A stretch of DNA of 6,962 nucleotides from an uncultured Campylobacterota bacterium (GTDB lineage Bacteria; Campylobacterota; Campylobacteria; Campylobacterales; Arcobacteraceae), in assembly GCA_903821805.1 (NCBI GenBank), contig CAIJNA010000214.1, positions 1 through 6,962 on the forward strand, in the 5' to 3' direction. A model generated the notes under the pieces. It had not been told where the DNA came from. It worked only from the letters and a program-made list of their open reading frames with translations, and searched no databases. The position numbers and the translations under genes were made by a program. Positions 1 to 6,906 of this stretch are shown in pieces; position 1 is the stretch's first letter; every line of letters starts with the position of its first letter.

Positions 1-2
1 GA

Positions 3-1454
3 ATTCTAATTATTATTTTAATGTTTACACTATTGCATTATAAAAAAGAGATATTTCAAAAATATATGATTTATTTCTTCTTAGCTTCTGTGTTTACTTT
101 TTTTGCATCTGGAATCTTTGATCTTATCTGGGGAAGACTAGAGTCTTACGTATTTGATGGGGCTTCAAATTTAAATAAAGGCGAACTAAATCTTCATTTT
201 TACACAGTTGTGCAAACGATAAGAGAAGCCGGAAGTATCTCTTTTGTGACATTTGGCGAACGAATTAGTGGAAGTGTTTTTGCATTTTTACTTTCATTTG
301 GTGGATATATTTGGCTTTGCAAAAAACATCCGATTATGCTTTTGGGACTTCCGTTAGTGGGACTTGGCTTTTTGGCTCTTTCAAGTGGACTCAGATTTAC
401 GATTTATGCTGTTCCTGTAATGGCTCTTGGAATAGCATTTTTGATATCTGAACTTTCTAGAAAAGTTTCGAAACAAAGAATAATGCAAACAATAGTTGCA
501 TCTGTGCTTACAGTTTTGGTTCTTTTGCCAAATATTAATCACGCTATGGAATACAAAGTTCCCCCTGTTTTTACAAAAGATGAAGTTATTGTTTTGGATC
601 AATTGAGATCTATTGCAAACCGTGAAGATTATGTTGTTTCTTGGTGGGATTATGGGTATCCTATACGATATTATGCAGATGTAAAAACTTTAATTGATGG
701 TGGTAAGCATACTGGTGAAGTAAACTTTCCAACTAGTTTTGCACTAACTAATCCTCAAGATGTAGCCGCTAAAATGCTTCGTCTTGATGTTGAATATACT
801 GAAAAAAAGTTTGCACTTGAAAAGGCCATAAAAGATGCAAAAGATAGCGGAAAAGCAAGAAATAAAACTCAAGATGAGATAGATCTAAAAAGAACAAATA
901 TAGCAAGTATGACTATTGATAATGGCTTTAAGGATACAAATGATTTCTTGACAGCTCTTAGTGGTGATGTGAAAATGCTTCCAAAAACAAGAGATATTTA
1001 TATTCACATGCCAAGTAATATGATGGGAATCTATCCAACGATTAAACTTTTTTCTGGAATTAATTTGATGGATGGAAGTATGAATGCAAATCCATTCTTT
1101 TTTACAACATCTACTTTTAGTGAAAATAACGAATTTATAGAACTTGGAGATGGTTTAAGATTATCAAAACGTGATGGAATTTTGAAAGTTGGTGAAAACT
1201 CTGTTAAGATAAAAAGATTTGTAAAAACAGAATATGACATAGATGGAAAGTTGAAAGTTTCAACTCAAGATATGGCTTTCGATGGTTCTTTGAGTGTTAT
1301 TTATATGACTAATTATAAACAATTTTTAGTTGTAGATGAGGCAACATTTAACTCAACATATTTTAAATTGTTTGTTCTGGAAGATTATGATAAAAAGTTT
1401 TTTGAGCCAACTATTTTAACACCGCTTGTAAAAGTATATAAGTTAAAAATTTAA
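3..1454 (+). CDS. pglB: Bacterial oligosaccharyltransferase PglB (STT3 family), 5'-truncated by the window edge
   Basis: PglB is an inner-membrane enzyme that moves a lipid-linked oligosaccharide en bloc onto Asn of periplasmic proteins. The frame is open to the window edge, so the Met at position 21 is probably internal; by comparison with C. jejuni PglB (WWDYG near residue 457) about 250 N-terminal residues are missing. Numbering from that Met, I see a TIxE motif (TIRE, 66-69; external loop 5 glutamate), Arg81, Arg125, WWDYG at 208-212 followed by Tyr213, and an MxxIxxxI motif at 334-341. The spacings Glu69 to Arg81 (12) and Glu69 to Arg125 (56) match Glu319, Arg331 and Arg375 of C. lari PglB as I recall them. 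Arg81 therefore predicts preference for Asp/Glu at -2 of the sequon. Hydrophobic helices lie near 14-36, 85-101, 103-121, 124-145 and 155-172, then a soluble periplasmic domain. The C-terminus (KVYKLKI) is almost that of C. jejuni. It probably heads or sits in an operon with the next two genes. Confidence 0.93.
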   Translation: MLIIILMFTLLHYKKEIFQKYMIYFFLASVFTFFASGIFDLIWGRLESYVFDGASNLNKGELNLHFYTVVQTIREAGSISFVTFGERISGSVFAFLLSFGGYIWLCKKHPIMLLGLPLVGLGFLALSSGLRFTIYAVPVMALGIAFLISELSRKVSKQRIMQTIVASVLTVLVLLPNINHAMEYKVPPVFTKDEVIVLDQLRSIANREDYVVSWWDYGYPIRYYADVKTLIDGGKHTGEVNFPTSFALTNPQDVAAKMLRLDVEYTEKKFALEKAIKDAKDSGKARNKTQDEIDLKRTNIASMTIDNGFKDTNDFLTALSGDVKMLPKTRDIYIHMPSNMMGIYPTIKLFSGINLMDGSMNANPFFFTTSTFSENNEFIELGDGLRLSKRDGILKVGENSVKIKRFVKTEYDIDGKLKVSTQDMAFDGSLSVIYMTNYKQFLVVDEATFNSTYFKLFVLEDYDKKFFEPTILTPLVKVYKLKI

Positions 1455-1464
1455 GAAAATAAAA

Positions 1465-1470
1465 TAAAGG
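1465..1470 (+). promoter_or_regulatory. Ribosome binding site deciding the trpG/pabA start
   Basis: The purine run TAAAGG lies 7 nt before the ATG at 1478. A second in-frame ATG at 1487, the fourth codon, would place the same site 16 nt away, which is too far. This favours the upstream start, even though the conserved family block (MIDNYDSFTYN) begins at the second ATG. Confidence 0.55.
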
Positions 1471-1477
1471 TATAAAT

Positions 1478-2047
1478 ATGGTTTTGATGATTGATAATTA
1501 TGATAGCTTTACATACAACATTGTTCAGTACTGTTTAGAGCTTGGTGCTGATTTGAAAATAATACGAAATGATGAGATGAGTATAGAGGAAATAAAAGCC
1601 CTAAATCCATCAAAAATAATAATTTCTCCAGGACCAGCTACACCAAACGAAGCAGGTATATGTCTAGAAGCTATAAAAGTTTTTGGTGAAACAATTCCTG
1701 TTCTGGGTATTTGTCTTGGACATCAAGCTATTGCTCAAGTTTATGGTGGGGAAGTTATAAAAGCACCAAAAATGATGCATGGAAAAACATCAAGAATTCA
1801 AGTTCTTACTGATGATTTAATGTTTAATGGATTGCCACGAGAGTTAACAGAGACAAGATATCACTCATTAACTGTAAACCAAAAAAACCTTCCAGATAAT
1901 ATTATTGTTACATCAAAATCTTTAGATGATGACGAGATAATGTCTCTTAGAATTAAAGATAAAAATGTTTATGGTGTGCAATTTCATCCTGAATCGATCA
2001 TGAGCGAATATGGTCATGAAATGCTCGATAATTTTCTTAAGCTATAG
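1478..2047 (+). CDS. Glutamine amidotransferase, anthranilate/aminodeoxychorismate synthase component II (TrpG/PabA type)
   Basis: This 189-residue class I glutamine amidotransferase hydrolyses glutamine and channels ammonia to a chorismate-using partner: TrpE for anthranilate (tryptophan) or PabB for aminodeoxychorismate (folate). It is a cytoplasmic subunit of normal length for a free-standing TrpG/PabA. Visible motifs are the N-terminal MIDNYDSFTYN (4-14), the oxyanion-strand PGP (51-53), the nucleophile elbow GICLGH with Cys79 (77-82), an HGK motif (101-103), and the catalytic His170 and Glu172 in QFHPES. All three members of the catalytic triad are present, so the domain should be active. 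No TrpE, PabB, TrpD or other tryptophan or folate gene lies in the window. TrpG and PabA cannot be told apart from this sequence, and in many bacteria one protein serves both partners. The gene starts 23 nt after pglB and ends 32 nt before the membrane-protein gene, which suggests one transcript. Confidence 0.92.
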   Translation: MVLMIDNYDSFTYNIVQYCLELGADLKIIRNDEMSIEEIKALNPSKIIISPGPATPNEAGICLEAIKVFGETIPVLGICLGHQAIAQVYGGEVIKAPKMMHGKTSRIQVLTDDLMFNGLPRELTETRYHSLTVNQKNLPDNIIVTSKSLDDDEIMSLRIKDKNVYGVQFHPESIMSEYGHEMLDNFLKL

Positions 2048-2079
2048 GTTTTAGAAATCTTTTTGTGCGTAATTAAAAT

Positions 2080-3276
2080 ATGAATCAAATACTAAATAGG
2101 TACAATTTTACATTTGTTGGACTCTTATTATTTCATGTATTAGCGCTTATTTTTCTGGCAAATGACTTCAGTATTGCCAGTAATGAGATTCATGTTTTTC
2201 ATGAAAACAAAGGGATAATAGGATTTTTAACTAATCTTTTTCCAAATTTATTTGCTACAACGATTATTTTTATCAAACTACCATTTATTTTGTTATACGC
2301 AATGAGTGCTATTGTTCTTTATTTATTGACTGAGAATTATTTCAAATATCAATATGATAGAGTATTTGCTGTTAGTATATTTATGCTTTTGCCTGGTGTT
2401 AATAGCGCGGCACTTCTTATGAATGAATCAATCATTGTTATTTTTTGCACCTTATTTTATTTGTACCTTTATAAGCTAAGCGGTAAAGAAAATTACTTTT
2501 TATTATTCTTATTTTTGTTTATTGATAACTCTTTTGCAATTTTATATTTAGCGCTTTTCTTTTATTCAATAAAAAAACAAAATAATTTCCTTTTGTTTTT
2601 TTCATTGCTTTTCTTTGGATTGTCAATGAGTTTTTATGGTTTTGATATGGGTGGACGTCCAAGAGGTTATTTTGTAGATACATTCGCCATTTATGCTTCA
2701 GTCTTTTCTCCTCTGTTATTTTTATACTTTTTTTACGCAATCTATCGATTCGGAATTAAATTTGAAAGGGATATGTATTGGTATCTCTCGATGACAGCTT
2801 TAGGCTTTTCTCTTGTAATTTCACTGAGACAAAAAGTTTACATAGAAGATTTTGCACCATTTATAGTAATTGCTATTCCTGTTATGGTTAAGTTGTTTTT
2901 ACATAGTGTTAGAGTTAGGATCAAAGAGCATAAAGGAAATTATTTATTTTTTGCTTACTTGGTAATGTCTGTTTTGATCTTAAATTTTGTTGTATTTGTA
3001 TTGAATAAATCATTATATTTGGTTATTGAAAATCCAAAAAAACACTTTGCATACGATTATCACATTGCTAAAGAGTTGTCAGAAGAACTCAAAAAGTTAA
3101 ATATTAAAAGTGTAAATGCTGAAAGCAATGAGCTTCAAGAACGCCTTGAATTTTATGGTATCACAAAAAGTAACGGACCAAAATTAATCAAAGGTCAGCT
3201 CCAAGACATAAATTATGACATTGCAATAGAATATTTCAATAAAACTGTTGAAAAATATGATTTAGTCCAAAACTAG
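2080..3276 (+). CDS. Polytopic membrane protein of unknown function, GT-C glycosyltransferase-like outline
   Basis: The family is not recognised with certainty. The 398-residue protein has roughly ten hydrophobic helices (about 11-28, 60-83, 94-112, 117-131, 139-163, 168-185, 201-222, 233-250, 258-275, 288-309) and a charged C-terminal soluble part (311-398). The order of features recalls GT-C transferases that use polyprenyl-phosphate sugars: a first helix, an outer loop with an acidic motif, a second helix opening with K-L-P, then a short loop with a second acid. Here the first motif reads SNEIH (34-38) where the family usually has DE, and the second reads MNES (114-117), where an Asp is common. 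It may therefore be a divergent or inactive relative. The start is fixed by an in-frame TAA at 2074-2076 just upstream; no clear Shine-Dalgarno is visible, so it may be translated by coupling from the amidotransferase gene. Its position with pglB hints at envelope glycan work, but this is inference. A generic membrane protein remains possible. Confidence 0.7.
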   Translation: MNQILNRYNFTFVGLLLFHVLALIFLANDFSIASNEIHVFHENKGIIGFLTNLFPNLFATTIIFIKLPFILLYAMSAIVLYLLTENYFKYQYDRVFAVSIFMLLPGVNSAALLMNESIIVIFCTLFYLYLYKLSGKENYFLLFLFLFIDNSFAILYLALFFYSIKKQNNFLLFFSLLFFGLSMSFYGFDMGGRPRGYFVDTFAIYASVFSPLLFLYFFYAIYRFGIKFERDMYWYLSMTALGFSLVISLRQKVYIEDFAPFIVIAIPVMVKLFLHSVRVRIKEHKGNYLFFAYLVMSVLILNFVVFVLNKSLYLVIENPKKHFAYDYHIAKELSEELKKLNIKSVNAESNELQERLEFYGITKSNGPKLIKGQLQDINYDIAIEYFNKTVEKYDLVQN

Positions 3277-3278
3277 TT

Positions 3279-3330
3279 GTTACAAAACTAAACAAAGGAT
3301 AATTTATCTTGATCTTGTGTGTAACTTTTT
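3279..3330 (+). terminator. Weak inverted repeat with a T run after the pglB operon (possible terminator)
   Basis: GTTACA (3279-3284) can pair with TGTAAC (3320-3325), which is followed directly by TTTTT (3326-3330). The 35-nt interior contains a second small hairpin (3296-3310, with GATA/TATC at its core). The outer stem has only 6 bp and little GC, so this is a poor rho-independent terminator. It could be chance in AT-rich DNA. Confidence 0.22.
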
Positions 3331-3342
3331 GCGCTAACTAAC

Positions 3343-3359
3343 TTAAGAAAAGCTACAAT
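3343..3359 (+). promoter_or_regulatory. Candidate sigma-70 promoter of aclBA
   Basis: TACAAT at 3354-3359 matches TATAAT in five of six bases. It would place the transcription start near 3366, giving a leader of about 25 nt before aclB. No -35 box resembling TTGACA is seen at normal spacing, which is usual in this phylum, where promoters rely on the -10 box and upstream T-rich sequence (CTTTTTG at 3325-3331). TTAAG just upstream of the -10 also occurs upstream of the probable rRNA promoter at 6870. The 114-nt gap and the change of function support a separate promoter here. Confidence 0.4.
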
Positions 3360-3380
3360 TGAGAAATTAAAATTCTAAAA

Positions 3381-3386
3381 AGGGGA
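3381..3386 (+). promoter_or_regulatory. Strong ribosome binding site of aclB
   Basis: AGGGGA lies 4 nt before the ATG at 3391. It is the most complete Shine-Dalgarno in the window apart from the one before aclA, and fits a highly translated gene. It supports the chosen start, which also matches the N-terminus expected for the family (xAKAIxExxGK). Confidence 0.6.
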
Positions 3387-3390
3387 AAGT

Positions 3391-4719
3391 ATGGCACAAA
3401 AAGCGATACGAGAATATGATGGTAAGGCATTATTTTCTAAACAATGGGAAAATTATTTCAGCGGATTTAATTATGGATTTAAATCTGTAATAGTAACAAG
3501 TGGTGCAGAACTACTTGAAATCGCAAATAAAAGTGGTTTCGAATGGCTAAAAAAAGAAGCACTTGTAGCAAAACCAGATATGTTATTTGGAAAAAGAGGT
3601 AAAAATGACCTTGTATTATTTAGGGACAAAAAACCTGGAGATGTAACTCTTGAAGTTGCTGCCAAATGGATTGATGCAAAATGTTCAGCTAATACAACAC
3701 TTTTAAGTGGACAAAGCGGTGTTTTAACTCATTTTATAGTTGAGCCATTTACTCCTCATACGCAAGACCAAGAATACTATATCAGTGCAACAACTGTTGG
3801 TGAAGACGATGTTCTTTATATGTCAGCTGAAGGTGGTGTTGAAGTTGAAGAAAATTGGGACAAAGTTATCGAAGTAGCAATTCCAATCACTATGAGTGAT
3901 GCTGACATGGAAGCTAAAATTAGAGCAAATATCCCTTCTGATATCCCAGCTGTAAACAAAGAAGGATTCGCAACTTTTGCTATATCGTTCTTTAAATTTT
4001 ACAGAGACATGAATTTTGCATATCTTGAAATTAATCCAATCGTAATGTTACCAAACAATGACATGGCAATACTTGACCTTGTTGCAAGACTTGATGATAC
4101 TGCTGGATTTATGATGGCTAATACTTGGGGAGAGATTGAATACCCAACAGCATTTGGAATGGAAGATCAAACTCCTGAAGAAAAAGCTATTGCGTTAGCA
4201 GACAGTAAATCTGGAGCTTCTCTTAAACTTACTATCTTAAATCCACTTGGAAGAATCTGGACAATGGTAGCAGGTGGTGGAGCATCAGTTGTTTACGCTG
4301 ATACTATCGCAGACTTTGCAGAAGCTAATGGTGGAAGTGTAAGTGATTTAGCTAACTACGGTGAATATAGTGGTGGACCAACAACTGGTGAAACTAAATT
4401 TTATGCTGATACTGTAATTGATCTTATGACTAGACATCAAGATGAATTAGGTAGGGATAAAATTCTAATTATTGGTGGAGCTATTGCTAACTTTACAGAT
4501 GTTGCCAAAACTTTTACAGGTATTATTCAATCATTTGAAGAAAATGCCGAAAAAATGAAAGCACACAATACTAAAATATACGTAAGAAGAGGCGGACCAA
4601 ACTACGAAAAAGGACTTAAAGATATTAAAGAAGCAAGCGATAGATTGGGACTTTATATTGAAGTTTATGGACCAGAAACACACGTAACTGACATTGTCAG
4701 AATGGCATTAGAGAAGTAG
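3391..4719 (+). CDS. aclB: ATP-citrate lyase, beta (small) subunit AclB
   Basis: AclB is the small subunit of the heteromeric ATP-citrate lyase, which splits citrate with ATP and CoA into oxaloacetate, acetyl-CoA, ADP and phosphate, the key cleavage step of the reductive TCA cycle. The 442 residues align from memory with the N-terminal part of human ACLY. An ATP-grasp domain spans about 1-245, with Lys61, the KRGK stretch (68-71), IVEPF with Glu118, and LEINP (212-216). A succinyl-CoA-synthetase-like domain follows: KSGASLKL (273-280), GRIWTMVAGGGASVVY (287-302), NYGEYSGGP (322-330), GGAIANFTD (362-370) and VRRGGPNY (398-405). Asn367, Thr369 and Arg400 correspond to the human citrate-binding residues Asn346, Thr348 and Arg379. 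The human GGS becomes GGA here (Ala364). It starts a two-gene operon with aclA, 9 nt downstream. No defect is visible, and citrate cleavage needs both subunits. Succinyl-CoA synthetase is excluded by the ACLY-specific blocks. Confidence 0.96.
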   Translation: MAQKAIREYDGKALFSKQWENYFSGFNYGFKSVIVTSGAELLEIANKSGFEWLKKEALVAKPDMLFGKRGKNDLVLFRDKKPGDVTLEVAAKWIDAKCSANTTLLSGQSGVLTHFIVEPFTPHTQDQEYYISATTVGEDDVLYMSAEGGVEVEENWDKVIEVAIPITMSDADMEAKIRANIPSDIPAVNKEGFATFAISFFKFYRDMNFAYLEINPIVMLPNNDMAILDLVARLDDTAGFMMANTWGEIEYPTAFGMEDQTPEEKAIALADSKSGASLKLTILNPLGRIWTMVAGGGASVVYADTIADFAEANGGSVSDLANYGEYSGGPTTGETKFYADTVIDLMTRHQDELGRDKILIIGGAIANFTDVAKTFTGIIQSFEENAEKMKAHNTKIYVRRGGPNYEKGLKDIKEASDRLGLYIEVYGPETHVTDIVRMALEK

Positions 4720-4723
4720 GGAG
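4718..4723 (+). promoter_or_regulatory. Ribosome binding site of aclA overlapping the aclB stop codon
   Basis: AGGGAG at 4718-4723 includes the last two bases of the aclB TAG stop (4717-4719) and lies 5 nt before the aclA ATG at 4729. This arrangement favours translational coupling and helps keep the two subunits in balance. Confidence 0.65.
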
Positions 4724-4728
4724 AAACC

Positions 4729-6546
4729 ATGGAAAAATTATACACAAACGAAACACAAGCTATATTTTGGAATAACAATGCAAGCGCAATTCAGAGAATG
4801 TTGGATTATGATTACACAATCAACAGAAAAACTCCATCGGTTGCGGCAATTGTAGCTCCAACAGCTGAGTCTAAATTTCAAAAATTCTTCTGGGGTCCAG
4901 ATGAAATTATGATCAATCTTTATAAAAATACAGCAGCTGCTAAAAAAGCATATCCAAATGCTGATGTTTTATTAAATTTTGCATCTTTTAGAACTGCTTA
5001 CGATGTGACAATTGAAGCATTAGAATTAGGTGGATTTAGTTCAATTATGGTTACTGCTGAAGGTATTCCTGAAAGACTTGCAAGAGTTATGAATCAAGCT
5101 GCTAGAGACAAAAATGTAACAGTTATTGGACCTGCAACAGTTGGTGCAATAGCACCAGGTGGATTTAAAATCGCGAATATTGGTGGAACAATCGAAAATA
5201 TTATCCAGTCAAAACTACATAGATGCGGAAGTTGTGGACTTGTAACTAGAAGTGGTGGATTATTTAATGAACTTTCTAACATTATTTCTATTAATGCAGA
5301 TGGTATCGCTGAAGGTGTTGCTATTGGTGGAGATAGATTTGTTGGAAGTGTATTTATCGACAATATGCTTAGAATGGAAAAAAATCCAGATGTAAAATAT
5401 ATGGTACTTTTAGGTGAAGTTGGTGGAACTGAAGAGTATAAAGTTATCGAAGCAGTTAAAAATGGTCTTATCAAAAAACCAATTATTGCTTGGTGTATAG
5501 GAACTATTGCTAAACATTTTAGTACTGGTGTACAATTTGGTCATGCTGGAGCTTCTGCAAATGCTGACGCTGAAACTGCTGTTTATAAAAATCAAGCAAT
5601 GGCTGACGCTGGATTCTATGTTCCAACTTCATTCAATGAATTACCAAATAAAATCGCAGAAGTTTATGGAAAATTAAAAGCTGAGGGAATCATCGGTGAA
5701 ATTGCTGAACCAACTCTTAGAAATGTTCCAAAAGTGAGAAGAAGCAAAGAGTTTATTTGTACAATTAGTGATGATAGAGGTGACGAAGCTACTTATGCTG
5801 GATTCCCAATTAGCTCAGTTGCAACACCTGATACTGGAAAAGGAATCGGCGATGTTATTTCACTTCTTTGGTTTAAAAAACAATATCCAAAATGGGCAAC
5901 AGAATTTATCGAAACAGTTATCAAAACAGTTGCAGATCACGGTCCAGCAGTAAGTGGAGCACATAATGCTAAAGTAACAGCAAGAGCTGGAAAATCAGTT
6001 GTTGAATCTTTAGTTACAGGACTTTTAACAATCGGACCAAGATTCGGTGGGGCAATTGATGGTGCTGCAGAGCATTTTAAATATGCAAATGACAATAATT
6101 TAACACCAGCAGAATTCTTAAATCATATGAAAAAATTAGGAATTCCAATCCCAGGAATTGGTCACAGAATCAAATCTTTAAGAAATCCAGACTTAAGAGT
6201 TGTTGGACTTAAAAAATTTGCTGCTGAACATTTCCCAGCAACACCATTATTAGATTATGCATTAACTGTTGAGCAATTAACTACAAGTAAAAAAGACAAT
6301 CTAATTCTAAATGTTGATGGAACTATCGGAATCTTAATGGTTGATATGTGGAGAGCTTTAGGATATTCTGAAGAAGAAATAAATGAGTTTATATCTTCAG
6401 GTACACTAAATGCATTCTTTATTGCAGGAAGAACTATTGGATTTATCGGTCATGTACTTGATGAAAAAAGACTTGCTATGCCTATGTATAGACATCCAAT
6501 GGATGATATTTTATATCAAGTTGATATGGCTGAAGAGATCGAATAA
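4729..6546 (+). CDS. aclA: ATP-citrate lyase, alpha (large) subunit AclA
   Basis: AclA is the large catalytic subunit of ATP-citrate lyase. With AclB it phosphorylates a histidine, forms citryl phosphate and citryl-CoA, and cleaves the latter to acetyl-CoA and oxaloacetate. Its 605 residues match the C-terminal part of human ACLY and the usual size of about 600-610. The CoA-binding and ligase half carries GPATVGAIAPGGFKI (134-148), SRSGG-like TRSGG (173-177), GVAIGGDRF (196-204), GEVGGTEEYK (229-238) and FGHAGA (270-275), whose His272 is the phosphohistidine. The citrate-synthase-like half (about 340-605) carries DHGPAVSGAH with His404, GPRFGGAIDGAA (436-447), GIGHRIKS with His479, and NVDG with Asp530; His404 and Asp530 match human His900 and Asp1026. 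The C-terminal block YRHPMDD (587-593) is also typical. All key residues are intact. One oddity is a CGSC pair (Cys166, Cys169) where the human enzyme has no cysteines. A strong terminator follows 22 nt after the stop. Confidence 0.97.
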   Translation: MEKLYTNETQAIFWNNNASAIQRMLDYDYTINRKTPSVAAIVAPTAESKFQKFFWGPDEIMINLYKNTAAAKKAYPNADVLLNFASFRTAYDVTIEALELGGFSSIMVTAEGIPERLARVMNQAARDKNVTVIGPATVGAIAPGGFKIANIGGTIENIIQSKLHRCGSCGLVTRSGGLFNELSNIISINADGIAEGVAIGGDRFVGSVFIDNMLRMEKNPDVKYMVLLGEVGGTEEYKVIEAVKNGLIKKPIIAWCIGTIAKHFSTGVQFGHAGASANADAETAVYKNQAMADAGFYVPTSFNELPNKIAEVYGKLKAEGIIGEIAEPTLRNVPKVRRSKEFICTISDDRGDEATYAGFPISSVATPDTGKGIGDVISLLWFKKQYPKWATEFIETVIKTVADHGPAVSGAHNAKVTARAGKSVVESLVTGLLTIGPRFGGAIDGAAEHFKYANDNNLTPAEFLNHMKKLGIPIPGIGHRIKSLRNPDLRVVGLKKFAAEHFPATPLLDYALTVEQLTTSKKDNLILNVDGTIGILMVDMWRALGYSEEEINEFISSGTLNAFFIAGRTIGFIGHVLDEKRLAMPMYRHPMDDILYQVDMAEEIE

Positions 6547-6568
6547 TATATCTTTATACCTTTTGTTT

Positions 6569-6600
6569 AAAAGCCACTCTTCTTTTGGGTGGCTTTTTTT
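6569..6600 (+). terminator. Rho-independent terminator of the aclBA operon
   Basis: An 11-bp stem pairs 6569-6579 (AAAAGCCACTC) with 6587-6597 (GGGTGGCTTTT), with one G-T wobble and a 7-nt loop (TTCTTTT). The T run continues to 6600. It begins 22 nt after the aclA stop and is the best terminator in the window. On the minus strand the A run also becomes a T tract (bases before 6573), but no gene is seen converging from that side. Confidence 0.9.
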
Positions 6601-6840
6601 ATTATTGAAACAAAAAGCACTTACAAACAATAATATTTATTCTAAATGTTAAATAAAACTATAATCAACAAAGATCTATTAAAATATAATCATGTAAATA
6701 TATTCAATACATAAAAAAAGATATTTGTTTGAAAACTACACCACAGATTATGTAAATAATTTGAAAATAATCAAATTAAAGAAATTAAACTTGATCAAAA
6801 TACCCTATATAAGCAGAGTTAGAAGCAAATAATTTTATAT
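6601..6840. other. AT-rich intergenic region without a supported gene
   Basis: No ORF with a plausible start, ribosome binding site and protein-like content was found on either strand. There is no tRNA-like cloverleaf. The sequence contains TATAAT at 6660-6665 and again at 6685-6690, and ATAATCA three times (6661, 6686 and near 6765). In DNA this AT-rich these may be chance, but they could serve as extra upstream promoters or an AT-rich UP-type region for the transcript that starts near 6909. Confidence 0.5.
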
Positions 6841-6846
6841 ATTGAG

Positions 6847-6906
6847 AATTCCCAAATTCCCCATCCACATTAAGCAACCTCTAAGCAACTACCCATTATA
6901 ATTCCC
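6847..6906 (+). repeat. Three short AATTCCC repeats in a C-rich stretch
   Basis: AATTCCC occurs at 6847-6853, 6855-6861 and 6900-6906. The first two copies are 8 bp apart and nearly tandem. The third overlaps the -10 box and start region of the promoter. The function is unknown. They contribute to a marked excess of C over G on the plus strand from about 6847 to 6923. Confidence 0.45.

Noticed and set aside
3391..4719. Possible annotation of aclB as succinyl-CoA synthetase beta subunit (sucC).
   Set aside because: The blocks GRIWTMVAGGGASVVY, NYGEYSGGP and VRRGGPNY are specific to ATP-citrate lyase, and the next gene carries a citrate-synthase-like lyase domain.
5094..5474. A 126-codon minus-strand ORF inside aclA.
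   Set aside because: It is the antisense of highly conserved aclA coding sequence, rich in Ser, Pro and Ile as expected of an antisense shadow, with no ribosome binding site.
6410..6652. An 80-codon plus-strand ORF overlapping the end of aclA.
   Set aside because: It runs in another frame through conserved aclA codons and then across the terminator, so it is a shadow of aclA.
6660..6690. Two TATAAT matches that could be additional upstream promoters.
   Set aside because: Such hexamers are expected by chance in this AT-rich gap, and there is no supporting -35, discriminator or downstream gene start. They are mentioned only as part of the intergenic entry.
6698..6835. Plus-strand open stretch (reading KKRYLFENYTTDYV in part) in the AT-rich gap.
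   Set aside because: It lacks an ATG start and a Shine-Dalgarno, is Lys/Ile/Asn-rich as expected of random AT-rich DNA, and resembles no family I know.
6785..6880. Minus-strand open stretch of 31 codons with fairly protein-like content (DGEFGNSQYIK near its start).
   Set aside because: It has no ATG and no ribosome binding site, it is closed by stops at both ends, and it overlaps the probable rRNA promoter. It is most likely the reverse reading of promoter DNA, though a tiny gene remnant cannot be excluded.
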